Under the pieces are notes generated by a model. That model did not search any database. It worked only from the letters and a program-made list of their open reading frames with translations, and was not told the DNA's origin. A stretch of DNA of 64,000 nt. Source: Platanthera guangdongensis (lineage: Eukaryota; Streptophyta; Magnoliopsida; Asparagales; Orchidaceae). The translations under genes and the position numbers were made by a program. The stretch spans positions 67,278,482 through 67,342,481 of the forward strand of contig CM077153.1 of the NCBI GenBank assembly GCA_039583875.1, given 5' to 3'. Of this stretch, positions 46,430 through 55,801 are shown one piece after another (positions within the stretch are counted from its first letter, which is position 1; each line of letters opens with the position of its first letter).

Positions 46430-47010
46430 TCTTCACCTACCACTTGTTGTCATTGTCACGCTAAGCTTTTCACAATGAGTCCATAACATTGTGTTGCAAA
46501 GGAGGATTGGTCAATGTACCATATATTCTAGTACCGCCCGAGCTTCTGAAATTCTTTACAACACAAACTACAGAAGGACGTCATTTCAGACAGAGTATAC
46601 GTTCATACAACTATGTATTCTCTTTCACCTCAATGGGAGTGACATTTGATGAAAGAATGCCGGCATTTAATTAGGGTATCTACACTTTTAGAGCACATGG
46701 TGCAATATATCATAAAATTGTCTCTCTACTACCAGAATATGGTTGTAGACCATGTTTTCTGCAAATGTTCATTTATGATACAGAGCACGAAATGGAGAAT
46801 AGGTTGAACGAGAGTCCGGGCCTCACTCTACAAATAATTGAAAAGATCTCCAACATACTGGATGCAGTAAATCCATTTGTCCAAACCTTACTGCAATTAG
46901 CAAGACACTCGGATCTCCACCAATGCAAACTTCTGATAAAAGAAAGGCCTTCAACGGAGCGTCGGTACTCCATTCCAACAACATCACAAGTTGCAGCGGT
47001 ATTAGTTGTC
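46430..47010 (+). pseudogene. Helitron N-terminal domain of a Rep/helicase protein (truncated)
   Basis: The frame spells CCHCHAKLF, then after a frameshift NESITLCCKGGLVNVPYIL. It continues with HFRQSIRSYNYVFSFTSMG, a stop at 46672, then GIYTFRAHGAIYHKIVSLLP and FLQMFIYDTEHEMENRLN. The order (zinc-like CxxC, CCxxGxV, FRxxIRxYN, FSFTSxG, GxxYHxIxSLLP, IYDTExExxNR) is that of the Helitron-like N domain, which precedes the Rep nuclease and helicase in rolling-circle plant Helitrons. The nuclease and helicase are missing because element G interrupts at 47011. Confidence 0.8.
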
Positions 47011-48801
47011 TGATGGGCTAAAACCCGAACAGGCAAGTGTACCTGTCGAATTGTAGTATCAAGGTTGTATTAAAACACGGGGTTGTCAAGTACTGCTACT
47101 CACGCTTGAACTATTATCCTACCGGAAGAAAGTGGGTTTTGAGAATTTTTTTAAAAATCAAACTGAAACGAAATCTAAAACGGAACTATGGATTAAAAGA
47201 TAGCACTTGATCGATGATTCACCATGAAAAGAGATAGGAGAAATAAAAATAATATTTTATAATTGTGACTTAACTCGACCGTGACGGATCCAAAAATAAG
47301 ACAAAATCTCGCTAGAGAATTAAGTCTCCTAACTTATAGACGCTTTGATCGAAATCTCTTTACAAATCAAAGGGGCCTAAAGTTGCATTATCGAGATGAT
47401 CCGCACTATTGGATTTGACTCCAATCCGGGGGATTTATGTCGTCCTATCTCTAGGATTGCGTGCAACTCCTTCCCTCTTTGAGTGATCTTTCAAATCAAT
47501 GAGTCTCTCGACTATTATGAAATGAGATCAAAGGCCTACTACCGTATACCGGAAATACGGAGTCAGCTCGAAATAAATCAAGGAGGGATCGAGCGAAAGT
47601 TAGCAAAAATAAAATTTCGAAGTAAAAATAATTCTTATCTCAAATCATGGATCCTCATGATCAAATGCTAAAGAAAATTAGCTACGCATAATGGAAATTG
47701 AAATCAAAGTAGGATGAAAGAAATTCATATTCATTACTTGCACAAATAAAAGAGAACGTAATATTTAAAAAGGACAATAATAAATTAAGTTGAAAGAAAA
47801 GGATTACAAAAATGAAAAGACTACAACAATAATGAAAGAAAATAACAACTCACTAACACTCTCCACTTTCCAACTCAACACTCTCATTCAACTTAAAACT
47901 TCACTTCCCAAAAATTTCTCTCTTTGGCTTGAGGGATGGGGTGGCTTTTATAGGAGATGGAGAAGGATCTAGAATGAAATGAAGAGGAGGAGGCCAAGGG
48001 GGGTGGCCGGCCATGTGTAGGGGAGAGTGCATGAACATCATTTAATGAGGGAGAGAGAAAAAAGCCAAATACATGCATTTTCGGGTGGCACTTTGGAGGA
48101 GGCTTGGGTTGCACTTGGAGAGGGTCGGGCTGCACCAATGTGGCATAAATGAAGTGGTTTGGGCTGCTGCATCATTAAAATGGGCTGCTCAATTGAAGTG
48201 GGCTGCTGCATTTGGAGGGGGCCGACCAACTTGAAGAAGGCTGCACTTTGTGGGCTGGTTGCATGGGCTCAGGTTCACCATGAGGGCTTGGCTTGCATCA
48301 TGTGGCTTCAAGGGAAGGGGCCGGGCTGCTCCAAAACTTCAAGAGCTGCATGTGGGTTGGCTTCAAGTGGAGGCTCGGGTTTAACTTGAAGTGGGCTGCA
48401 TCATGTAGCATGGACCTACAAGAAAATAAAGCATAATAACATTAGTTATATAACAAAACATAACACAAATAAGTAACATAATATTAGTTGTTAAAACTAA
48501 ACTAAACATAACAAACATAACATACTATTAATTAATTATATTCATAACAAAACACTAATAAACATAAAACATAAAACCTATACTAAAACTATAGATTTTT
48601 ATATCAAAACATAATAGAATAAAATTGCAACATAATGAGCAAATAAAACTATAATAAAACTAGGAATTATAATATCCTAACACAACAAGACTTTAAGAAG
48701 AAATAAAACAAAACATGCATAAAAATACTTGAAACATATAATTAAACTAGGAATTTTGCATACTAAAATATCCCAAAAATGATGACTAAAATAAGTCATC
48801 A
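47011..48801 (-). repeat. Element G 3' LTR
   Basis: This 1791-bp LTR has plus-strand ends TGATGGGCTAAAACCC and AAATAAGTCATCA, forming short inverted TGATG/CATCA termini. The left end's wording (GGCAAGTGTACCTGTCGAATTG) resembles the R/U5 parts of plant Athila/Tat LTRs. Only one copy is in the window, so boundaries rest on termini and the adjoining purine tract. Confidence 0.75.
47945..47952 (-). promoter_or_regulatory. TATA box of element G LTR
   Basis: The minus strand reads CTCCTATAAAAGCC, giving TATAAAAG about 850 bp into the LTR. It is a good plant TATA box in a plausible position for leftward transcription. Confidence 0.55.
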
Positions 48802-48840
48802 AATTCCTCCATGCTAGAGTTTTTGCTTGCCCTCAAGCAA
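48802..48840 (-). other. Purine tract region of element G
   Basis: The minus strand reads TTGCTTGAGGGCAAGCAAAA, ACTCTAGCATGGAGGAATT up to the LTR. The GAGG(A/G)CAAGCAAAA wording followed by a G-rich tract is common just before the 3' LTR of plant Athila/Tat-type elements. Confidence 0.65.
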
Positions 48841-50714
48841 ATAAAAATTAAAGAACTAGGAAAAAAACAAAGAAGATTTAGGTTGCATAATTAAGAAAAA
48901 CAAAACATGAAAAATTAAACTATCCTAATTCCTATGTTAACAACTAGTGGGGTGAGAAGTGCACAATAGAAAACTTGAAAGTGGAGACCTAAAAATATCA
49001 TTAGAACATAAAGAAAATTTACACATTTCTAAATCTTAAAACAAGGCATCCAAAATTAATGAAAATAAGAGAAACAAGAGTAGAAATTCTAAATAAACGG
49101 CGCATTAACGAACTACTAGGTTGCTAGAATAACAATTATCCCTAAGACACCTCAAGATAACCTCCAAAGAAATCCATCAATGATGGTGGCCATAGGCTTG
49201 TCCGTTCACACTTTCTCCACTACGCGAATTTACATTCTAAAGATTAATAGGACTTCTAGTAGGCATTAAAACTTGGCTTAGGTAAATGATTAGGAAATGA
49301 AAATAAGGATAAACATGAGGGCTTAAACACTAAACCAAGGTTGAGCTTAAAAAAAAATAAACATGAAGAGAAATGAGAAATGACAAGTACATCATTTTTC
49401 AATTCAAACTAACAAACAAAGTCCATGAACTTTTTTTTTCTTTTCATAAATTGGCCAGAAATAAACTTCATTTTTTTTTCTTTTTTGATTGATTTCACAT
49501 TTTTTTTTGATAATACTAATAATTTTTTTTTCTTCTTTAATAACTTTTTAAGGAAAGCTCCAAATATAAGCTTTAAACACTCCTTTTCATTTCAAAGATA
49601 TAACCCTTCACAAAAAATGATATTTAAGCTCAAAGTTTAGTGTGAAGTGGGAAAGACATTTGGCTTTGGTGAAATGATGAAATGAAAGGTGGAGCTAAAA
49701 ACAAAGGAACATGAAAAAAGGCCCAAAATTGTTTTGCAATGGTAAAAATTTTTTGGTGGGCAAGAAAAGCTCAAACGAGTCAAAGGGTGGCCTAAATCAT
49801 TTCTAAAGCATGTAAAAACGACGCAAATGTTTCGAGAGTCGCTAGGGACAAGTTCTAGACACCAAGAAAGACTACCCCGCAAATGAAAAAGAGATAACAT
49901 TACCTAGCAACCATTCGTAAGCAACTAACCGAATAAAAAGACATAACTACAAATTGCTAACTTAAAACGTAAAAATCGGATGCCTATATTTAAGAAAAAG
50001 AAACTAGTAAAACTAAGCTATGTTAAGCTAATAAATTTAGAAAACCAATTCAAAGAAATCTAAATAGAACTAGGGAACCACACGGGCCTACACATCACTA
50101 GAAGAAACATAAAAATAAAGATAGAAAATAATTTAAGATTTTGTTTTTCAAATATATTTTAGCAATTTTTTTGGATTTTTGCTTTTCTTTTTTTTGTGTT
50201 TTTTGAAAAGGCTAAAATAAAAGCAATACTAGCAAAAAAACTTAACAAAACTATGCTAATTTTGTTTTAGAAATTTTTTTTTTGAAAGAAAAAGGAAAAA
50301 GAGGACTAACTAAACCCTCCCCCAAGCTTAGATTTTTCATTGTCCTCAATGAAAGAAACAAAAAGAAAAACGAGAAGGAGACTGAGAAGGAGAGAAAAAT
50401 GCAGAGAGGAAATGAAAATAAAAAAACAGGACTTCCCCGGGTTTGTGAGATGAAGGTGGATGTCGCTCCCCCATGCTTGCTTTTTAGTGCACTTGATCGT
50501 CAGCAGGTTTGACTAGATCCATCTTTATATCAGCAACGTTGGAGCGGCGGTCACGAACTTGCTTGGGTGCCTCCGAAAGGAAGAGCAAATTAAAAGCAGA
50601 AAAAATAGAGTTCGTGGGTAGGTGCCCAAGGTTGTTTTTTATTACAATAATTTAAAGTTCGAAAAATATTAACGAAATGTCCAACATAAAAATAAAGTTG
50701 CATGAAAGAAAACA
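48841..50714 (-). other. Noncoding 3' region of element G
   Basis: Nearly 1.9 kb separates the integrase stop from the 3' LTR. Athila relatives often have an envelope-like frame here, but I find none. The plus strand is A-rich with long T tracts at 49429-49535. Two GGGGGAG-like tracts on the minus strand (near 50320 and 50470) look like extra purine tracts. Confidence 0.6.
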
Positions 50715-53345
50715 TTATGATAGAAATAAAAGTTGTTCCACAGCAGGAGATACATAATCATTTGGAAAATATAACTTTAAACGATGGCCATTTACTTTAA
50801 AATCACCCTTATCCGGGTGCGAGAGGAGCACAGTGCCATAAGGAAAAACCTGTTTGACCAAAAAAGGTCCAGACCAACGAGATTTCAGTTTTCCAGGGAA
50901 GAGACGTAAACGCGAATTAAAAAGAAGAACCTGATCGCCTGTTTTAAACGTTTTAGGGTGGCGCAGGTTCTTATCGTGATAAAGTTTCGTGCGTTCTTTA
51001 TACAGCTTGTTATTTTCGTAAGCGTACGCTCTCCATTCATCGAGTTCATTCAATTGATTTTTCCTATGCTCGCCGACTGAGTGCGGATCGAAATTAAAAA
51101 ATTTTATCGCCCAATATGCTCGGTGTTCTACTTCTACCGGAAGATGACACGATTTTTCATAGACCAATCGGAAAGGAGTACAACCGATGGCGGTCTTGTA
51201 CGCCGTCCGATAGGCCCAAAGAGCATCGTCTAATTTTAAGGACCAATCTTTACGAGAAGTAGAAACAGTTTTTTCCAAAATTCTCTTTAGCTCTCGATTG
51301 ACTACCTCGACCTGACCGTTAGTTTGGGGGTGATAAGCGGTGGATAATTTATGCGTAACGCCATATTTAGTTAAAACCTTAGCTAGTTGGGCGTTACAAA
51401 AGTGGCTCCCCCTATCACTAATGATCGCGCGAGGAAAGCCAAAACAAGAAAATAATTTTTTTAAGAAATTTATGACTACGCGAGCGTCATTACTTGGTAA
51501 AGCTTGGGCCTCCGCCCACCTAGAGACGTAATCTACGGCGACTAAAATGTATTTATTTCCGAAACTTGAGGGAAATGGGCCGACAAAGTCTATGCCCCAT
51601 AAATCAAAAACTTCGCATTCGAGAAAATAATGTTGCTCCATTTCATTTTTATTAGAGATGTTCCCAGTCCGCTGGCACCGATCGCACCCGCCCACAAAGA
51701 TTTGTGCATCTTTAAAAATGCTTGGCCAATAGAAGCCAGCACTAAGTACTTTGTGTGCGGTGCGGTTTGCTTGAAAGTGCCCGCCAGTCGGACCTTCATG
51801 AACATGTTTTAAAATTTGCTGACCTTCTTCCCGGGAGACATATCTTCTTACCACCTGGTCCGCACAAATGCGAAACAGAAACGGATCCTCCCAAAAATAA
51901 TACTTCAACTCAGAAAAGAATTTCTTCTTTTGCTGAGAGGAGTATCCTTTTGGGAGGATGCGGGCCACCAGGTAATTGGCCAAATCGGCAAACCATGGGG
52001 TAGAAGAAGAAACGTTTAAAATTTTCTCATCCGGGAAAGAATCAAAATGTAAATTTTCATCAAAAATATCAATTTTAGGATTTTCTAGGCGTGAAAGATG
52101 ATCAGCCGCTAAATTTTCCGCTCCTTTCTTATCCCGGATCTCCAAGTCGAATTCTTTAAGTAATAGGATCCAACGAATAAGACGCGGCTTGGCATCCGAT
52201 TTAGAAAGGAGGTACTTCAAAGCGGAATGATCCGTAAAAATGATAACCTTAGAAAGAGTGATATAGGGTCGAAATTTATCAAAAGCAAAAATGATAGCTA
52301 AGAGTTTCTTTTCAGTGGTAGTGTAATTTTATTGCGCTGAATTAAGCGTTTTGCTAGCGTAATAGATTGGGTGGAAATTCTTAGCTATACGTTGTCCTAA
52401 CACCGCGCTGACCGCAAAACTACTTGCGTCGCACATAATTTCAAAAGGTAAATCCCAAACTGGGGCGATCATAATCGGAGCATTTATAAGTTTGGATTTA
52501 ATTAAGTCGAATGCCGCTAAACAAGAATCGTCAAAAATAAAAGGAGCGTCTTTCTCGAGGAGGTGGGTGAGAGGCTTAGTAATTTTGGAAAAGTCCTTAA
52601 TAAATCTTCGATAAAAACCCGCATGGCCTAAAAAACTTCTTATCGCTTTAACATTCGTCGGCGGTGGTAACTTTTCAATTATTTCGATTTTTGTCTTGTC
52701 CACTTCAATTCCCTTAGCGGAAATTTTGTGGCCAAGGACTAAGCCTTCACGTACCATAAAGTGGCACTTTTCCCAATTCAAAACTAGATTTGTTTCTTCG
52801 CAATGTTTTAAAACTTTTCCTAAATTCTTTAAACATAACTCAAACGAGTCGCCAAAAACTGAGAAGTCATCCATAAACACTTCCATAATGTTTTCTACAT
52901 ATTTATCGAAGATGGCCAGCATGCACCGCTGAAAGGTAGCTGGTGCGTTGCATAGCCCGAAAGGCATCCTACGGTAGGCAAATGTTCCGAAAGGGCAAGT
53001 GAATGTTGTCTTCTCTTGGTCCTCGGGTGCGATAGGGATTTGGAAGTATCCCGAAAGACCGTCGAGAAAACAATAAAAACTATGCCCTGATAAACGCTCT
53101 AAAATTTGATCGATAAATGGAAGGGGGAAGTGATCCTTACGAGTGGCATCATTTAATTTCTGGTAATCGATGCACATCCTCCATCCCGTTACCGTCCTAG
53201 TTGGAATTAAATCATTATTTTCATTTGTTACTACCGTGATCCCACCCTTCTTAGGTACAACCTGAACCGGACTTACCCATTTACTATCGGAAATAGGATA
53301 GATTATCCCCGCATCTAATAACTTAAGAACCTCGCTGAAAGATAT
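50715..53345 (-). pseudogene. Element G pol: reverse transcriptase, RNase H, integrase (one stop, N-terminus cut)
   Basis: One continuous minus-strand frame runs from 53345 to 50715 with a single internal stop, at 52329-52331, between RT and RNase H. RT covers 53340-52350, with the catalytic box VFMDDFSVFG near 52865. RNase H includes [11 protein letters not shown] (about 52240) and continues into [13 protein letters not shown]. The integrase zinc region is [11 protein letters not shown] to CDRCQRTGN (51800-51670). The core has [14 protein letters not shown] (about 51580), [10 protein letters not shown] (about 51415) and [11 protein letters not shown] (about 51310). The RT N-terminus was removed by element H, whose LTR supplies the first 27 codons of the apparent frame (53426-53346). 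The product cannot be functional. Confidence 0.9.
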
Positions 53346-53659
53346 TGTCCCTAAGCACCTAGAGGGGGGGTGAATAGGTGACTTGAATCTTTTTAACTTT
53401 TTAGGCAGCAAACAGAATAATATCACAGAATTATATCTAATCTATAACAGCACACATTCACCAATCACAGCAATCCACACACACACAGTAGACACAGAGT
53501 TTTATAGTGGTTCCCCAGGCTTTGGGTACATCCACTTTCCCCCTTCGCCTATCTAGCAGTGTACTAGATTCGGCCAAACCTCTCCACTATGTCAGAACCC
53601 AAAACAGGCTCCTACACCTCAGGCCCAAGGCCCTACAACTCAGATTTTCCACAAAGCTT

Positions 53660-53759
53660 ACACTCAGCCACAAAGGCCTACACTCAGCCACAAAGGCCTA
53701 CACTCAGCCACCAAGGCCTACACTCAGCCACCAAGGCCTACACTCAGCCACCAAGGCCT
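53660..53759. repeat. 20-bp tandem repeat, five copies
   Basis: Five head-to-tail copies of ACACTCAGCCACCAAGGCCT; the first two have CACAAAGG instead of CACCAAGG. A broken sixth copy follows. The repeat lies in the R/U5 part of the LTR and creates an open frame that I regard as noncoding. Confidence 0.95.
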
Positions 53760-54203
53760 ACACTCAGAGATTTAACTCTCCTACCCTCAGCCTTTATAAT
53801 AGCAGGCTTACAATCTCAGATCCCTAAGGATCCTACAAGTTATAATGAATACAAAATGTATAAACTCAACAACTTAGATGAAAGAGAGATAAGTTGTGAG
53901 ATTCTTGATGAGTTCTTGGAAGAACTCAGCTGGACTCAATCTGACTTAGCTTTCTTCAAAGCTTCTTGAAAGTAGAACTCAATAAGAGTAACTCCTTCTA
54001 CAGTTGGACCTTGATCTCTGCTTCTTAAGATTCAGACCAATCTGAATCCTTCTTCTCAGCTGGGTTCCAACAGCTGATTTCTTGGATGGAGCTCTCTCTC
54101 TCCAACTTTTTAGATCTTCACTTGATAGCTAGATCTTCTTTAGACAATCACTTGATCTGAACTTTTTCTTCTTCAACAACAGTTTCTGTAGACTGTATAA
54201 GCT

Positions 54204-54211
54204 TATTTATA
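54204..54211 (-). promoter_or_regulatory. TATA box of element H LTR
   Basis: The minus strand reads AAGGCCTATAAATAAGC. TATAAATA lies downstream (leftward) of the palindrome array; the nearest perfect palindrome is 157 nt upstream. The identical box TATAAATA precedes the accessory ORF at 58732. Confidence 0.7.
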
Positions 54212-54368
54212 GGCCTTCTTCATGGTAACCGGCTGGTCCGGTTCATAACTGAATTCTGACAACTCTGACAGGTGCTGTAGACCGGCTGGAATGGCAGCTG
54301 TCAAGTCATCCAGTCAGTTCTTGAAAATTCTGTAACTGTCTTTAAGTGTCGAGACTTTCTGTCTTTAA

Positions 54369-55366
54369 GTGTCGACACTTATAGACCAAGTGTCGACACA
54401 AGTTGTCTAAGTGTCGACACTAGTCTACAAGGTGTCGACACAACTCCTTGTGTTGTAGATTTTGTCTCTCGACACTACTTCTTCTTCATGTGTCGACACT
54501 GAAATTGAGTGTCGAAACAAGTACTTGTACTTCAGTATCTTGCTGAATTCTTCTAAGTGTCGACACAACACCTTTGTGTAGACACATCTTCATGTGATGA
54601 ATCTGTTAAGTGTCGACACTGCTTCTTGGTGTCGACACATGTCTTCAGTGTTGATACTTGTTGAGTGTCGACACATTGCTCTGGGTGTCGACACATTCTT
54701 CTTCTGTCGAGACTCTGGCTGAGTGTCGACACATTCCCTTAGTGTCGACACTTGTACTTAGAATATTTTGTTGAACTTTGTTGTTCTTTGCTAAGTGTCG
54801 ACACAGCTCCTTGTGTCGACACTTTCTTCAAGTGTTGAGTCTTCAGCTAAGTGTCGACACATTGTTCTGGGTGTCGACACTTACTTCCAGTGTTGACTCT
54901 TCTGCTAAGTGTCGACACATTGTTCTGAGTGTCGACACTTACTTCAAGTGTTGACTCTTCTGCTAAGTGTCGACACATTGTTCTGAGTGTCGACACTTAC
55001 TTCAAGTGTTGACTCTTCTGCTAAGTGTCGACACATTGTTCTGGGTGTCGACACTTGTACTTAGTCTCTACAGACTTTTGCTGAGTGTCGACACAGCCTC
55101 CAAGTGTCGACACAGCCTCCAAGTGTCGACACTTTCTGATGTAGACACAGTTTTTTTGGGTGTCGACACAACTGCTAAGTGTCGACACAGCTTCACTGTC
55201 TTTTCTTCACTGAGTGTCGACACAGCTCCTTGTGTCGACACTTTCTGTCTGGTGTCGACTCAGCATCCCTGGTGTCGACACAATGACTCCAAGTGTCGAC
55301 ACTGCTTGCCTGGGTGTCGACACAAGTCTTCTTAAGTGTCGACACTTTCCCTCTGGGTGTCGACAC
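54369..55366. repeat. Array of 34 perfect GTGTCGACAC palindromes in U3 of element H
   Basis: I count 34 exact copies of the 10-bp palindrome GTGTCGACAC in 998 bp, plus decayed copies (GTGTCGAGAC, GTGTTGACTC, GTGTAGACAC). Neighbouring copies are often 18-20 nt apart, about two helical turns. Between 54851 and 55045 a 58-bp unit with two palindromes 20 nt apart repeats at 54851, 54909, 54967 and 55025. The array ends upstream of the TATA box, as a promoter-proximal enhancer would. Confidence 0.95.
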
Positions 55367-55511
55367 ATGGACTTAGAAACTTTTACTTCTTTCCTGCAAA
55401 TACTTAACCTGCACATGTAAACTCAAAATACATCAAATACATTTTGATGTATATCATTGAGTTGGGTGAGGCTTCTTCAAATCAGGTACATTAGAACCAA
55501 TGTACCCAACA

Positions 55512-55526
55512 ATCTCCCCCTATTTG
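55512..55526 (-). other. Polypurine tract of element H
   Basis: The minus strand reads CCAAATAGGGGGAGA before the LTR start TGTTGGGTACATTGG. This fixes the LTR boundary. Confidence 0.85.
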
Positions 55527-55801
55527 GAGAAGTCATAACCCTTAGTCAATGATATACACCATTCATAATAAAATTACAAAATGATGTAATACAGGATTAT
55601 GTAAACAGGAAAGTACATCACATGTATTAAACAAACATGCATAATCAGATAACATCTCAGAACAATTATGAAATAAATTTAACACATAGCTAATTTATCA
55701 CACAACACATTGTTCCAATACTTTGTCATATACAAAATTCTAAAGTTTACAGAATGTTTTATATCAAAAGAGTACATAGTAAACTTAAGAAATTTTCTAA
55801 G
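55527..55801 (-). other. 3' untranslated region of element H
   Basis: No gene is present. It contains TCAATGATATACA (55546-55558), the exact reverse complement of TGTATATCATTGA inside the LTR (55448-55460). The purine tract and LTR start therefore lie in the loop of a possible 13-bp stem. Confidence 0.6.

Larger units (their letters stand above)
43259..47010 (+). mobile_element. Helitron fragment (5' part), cut by element G
   Basis: The right half encodes the Helitron-specific N-terminal domain on the plus strand. The left half is AT/T-rich leader with internal duplications. A possible 5' terminus, TCTCTATAATAAAC, is at 43259; plant Helitrons usually start TCTMTAYTA, but the host base before it is T rather than A. 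The element is truncated at 47010, where the Athila-like LTR begins. The helicase and 3' hairpin are not in view. Confidence 0.6.
47011..53345 (-). mobile_element. Element G: Athila-like Ty3 retrotransposon, 5' part cut off by element H
   Basis: This is a minus-strand element. From left to right it has the 3' LTR (47011-48801), purine tract, a long noncoding 3' region, integrase, RNase H and RT. At 53345 the RT is interrupted by the LTR of element H. Protease, gag and the 5' LTR must lie beyond H, outside the window. It inserted into the Helitron; the bases before it are TTGTC. The RT and integrase wording ([50 protein letters not shown]) is that of the Athila clade. Confidence 0.9.
53346..55511 (-). 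repeat. Element H 3' LTR
   Basis: This 2166-bp LTR starts TGTCCCTAAGCACC on the plus strand, at the junction with element G, and ends CAATGTACCCAACA, next to the purine tract. In minus orientation U3 starts at 55511. A hairpin-forming GGTACATT-AGAACC-AATGTACC (55485-55506) lies 5 nt from the end. Next come the palindrome array, a TATA box at 54204-54211, the 20-bp tandem repeat (53660-53759) and the CACCCCCCCTCTAGGTGC edge. Confidence 0.88.

Noticed and set aside
53589..53969. 126-residue plus-strand frame with TQPPRPTLSHQGLHSA-like repeats
   Set aside because: It comes from the 20-bp tandem repeat in the element H LTR. No neighbouring coding signal supports it.
54967..55335. Cys/Ser-rich 122-residue frame across the palindrome array
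   Set aside because: Repeated GTGTCGACAC gives repeated VSTL/CRHS words in every frame. It is noncoding repeat sequence.
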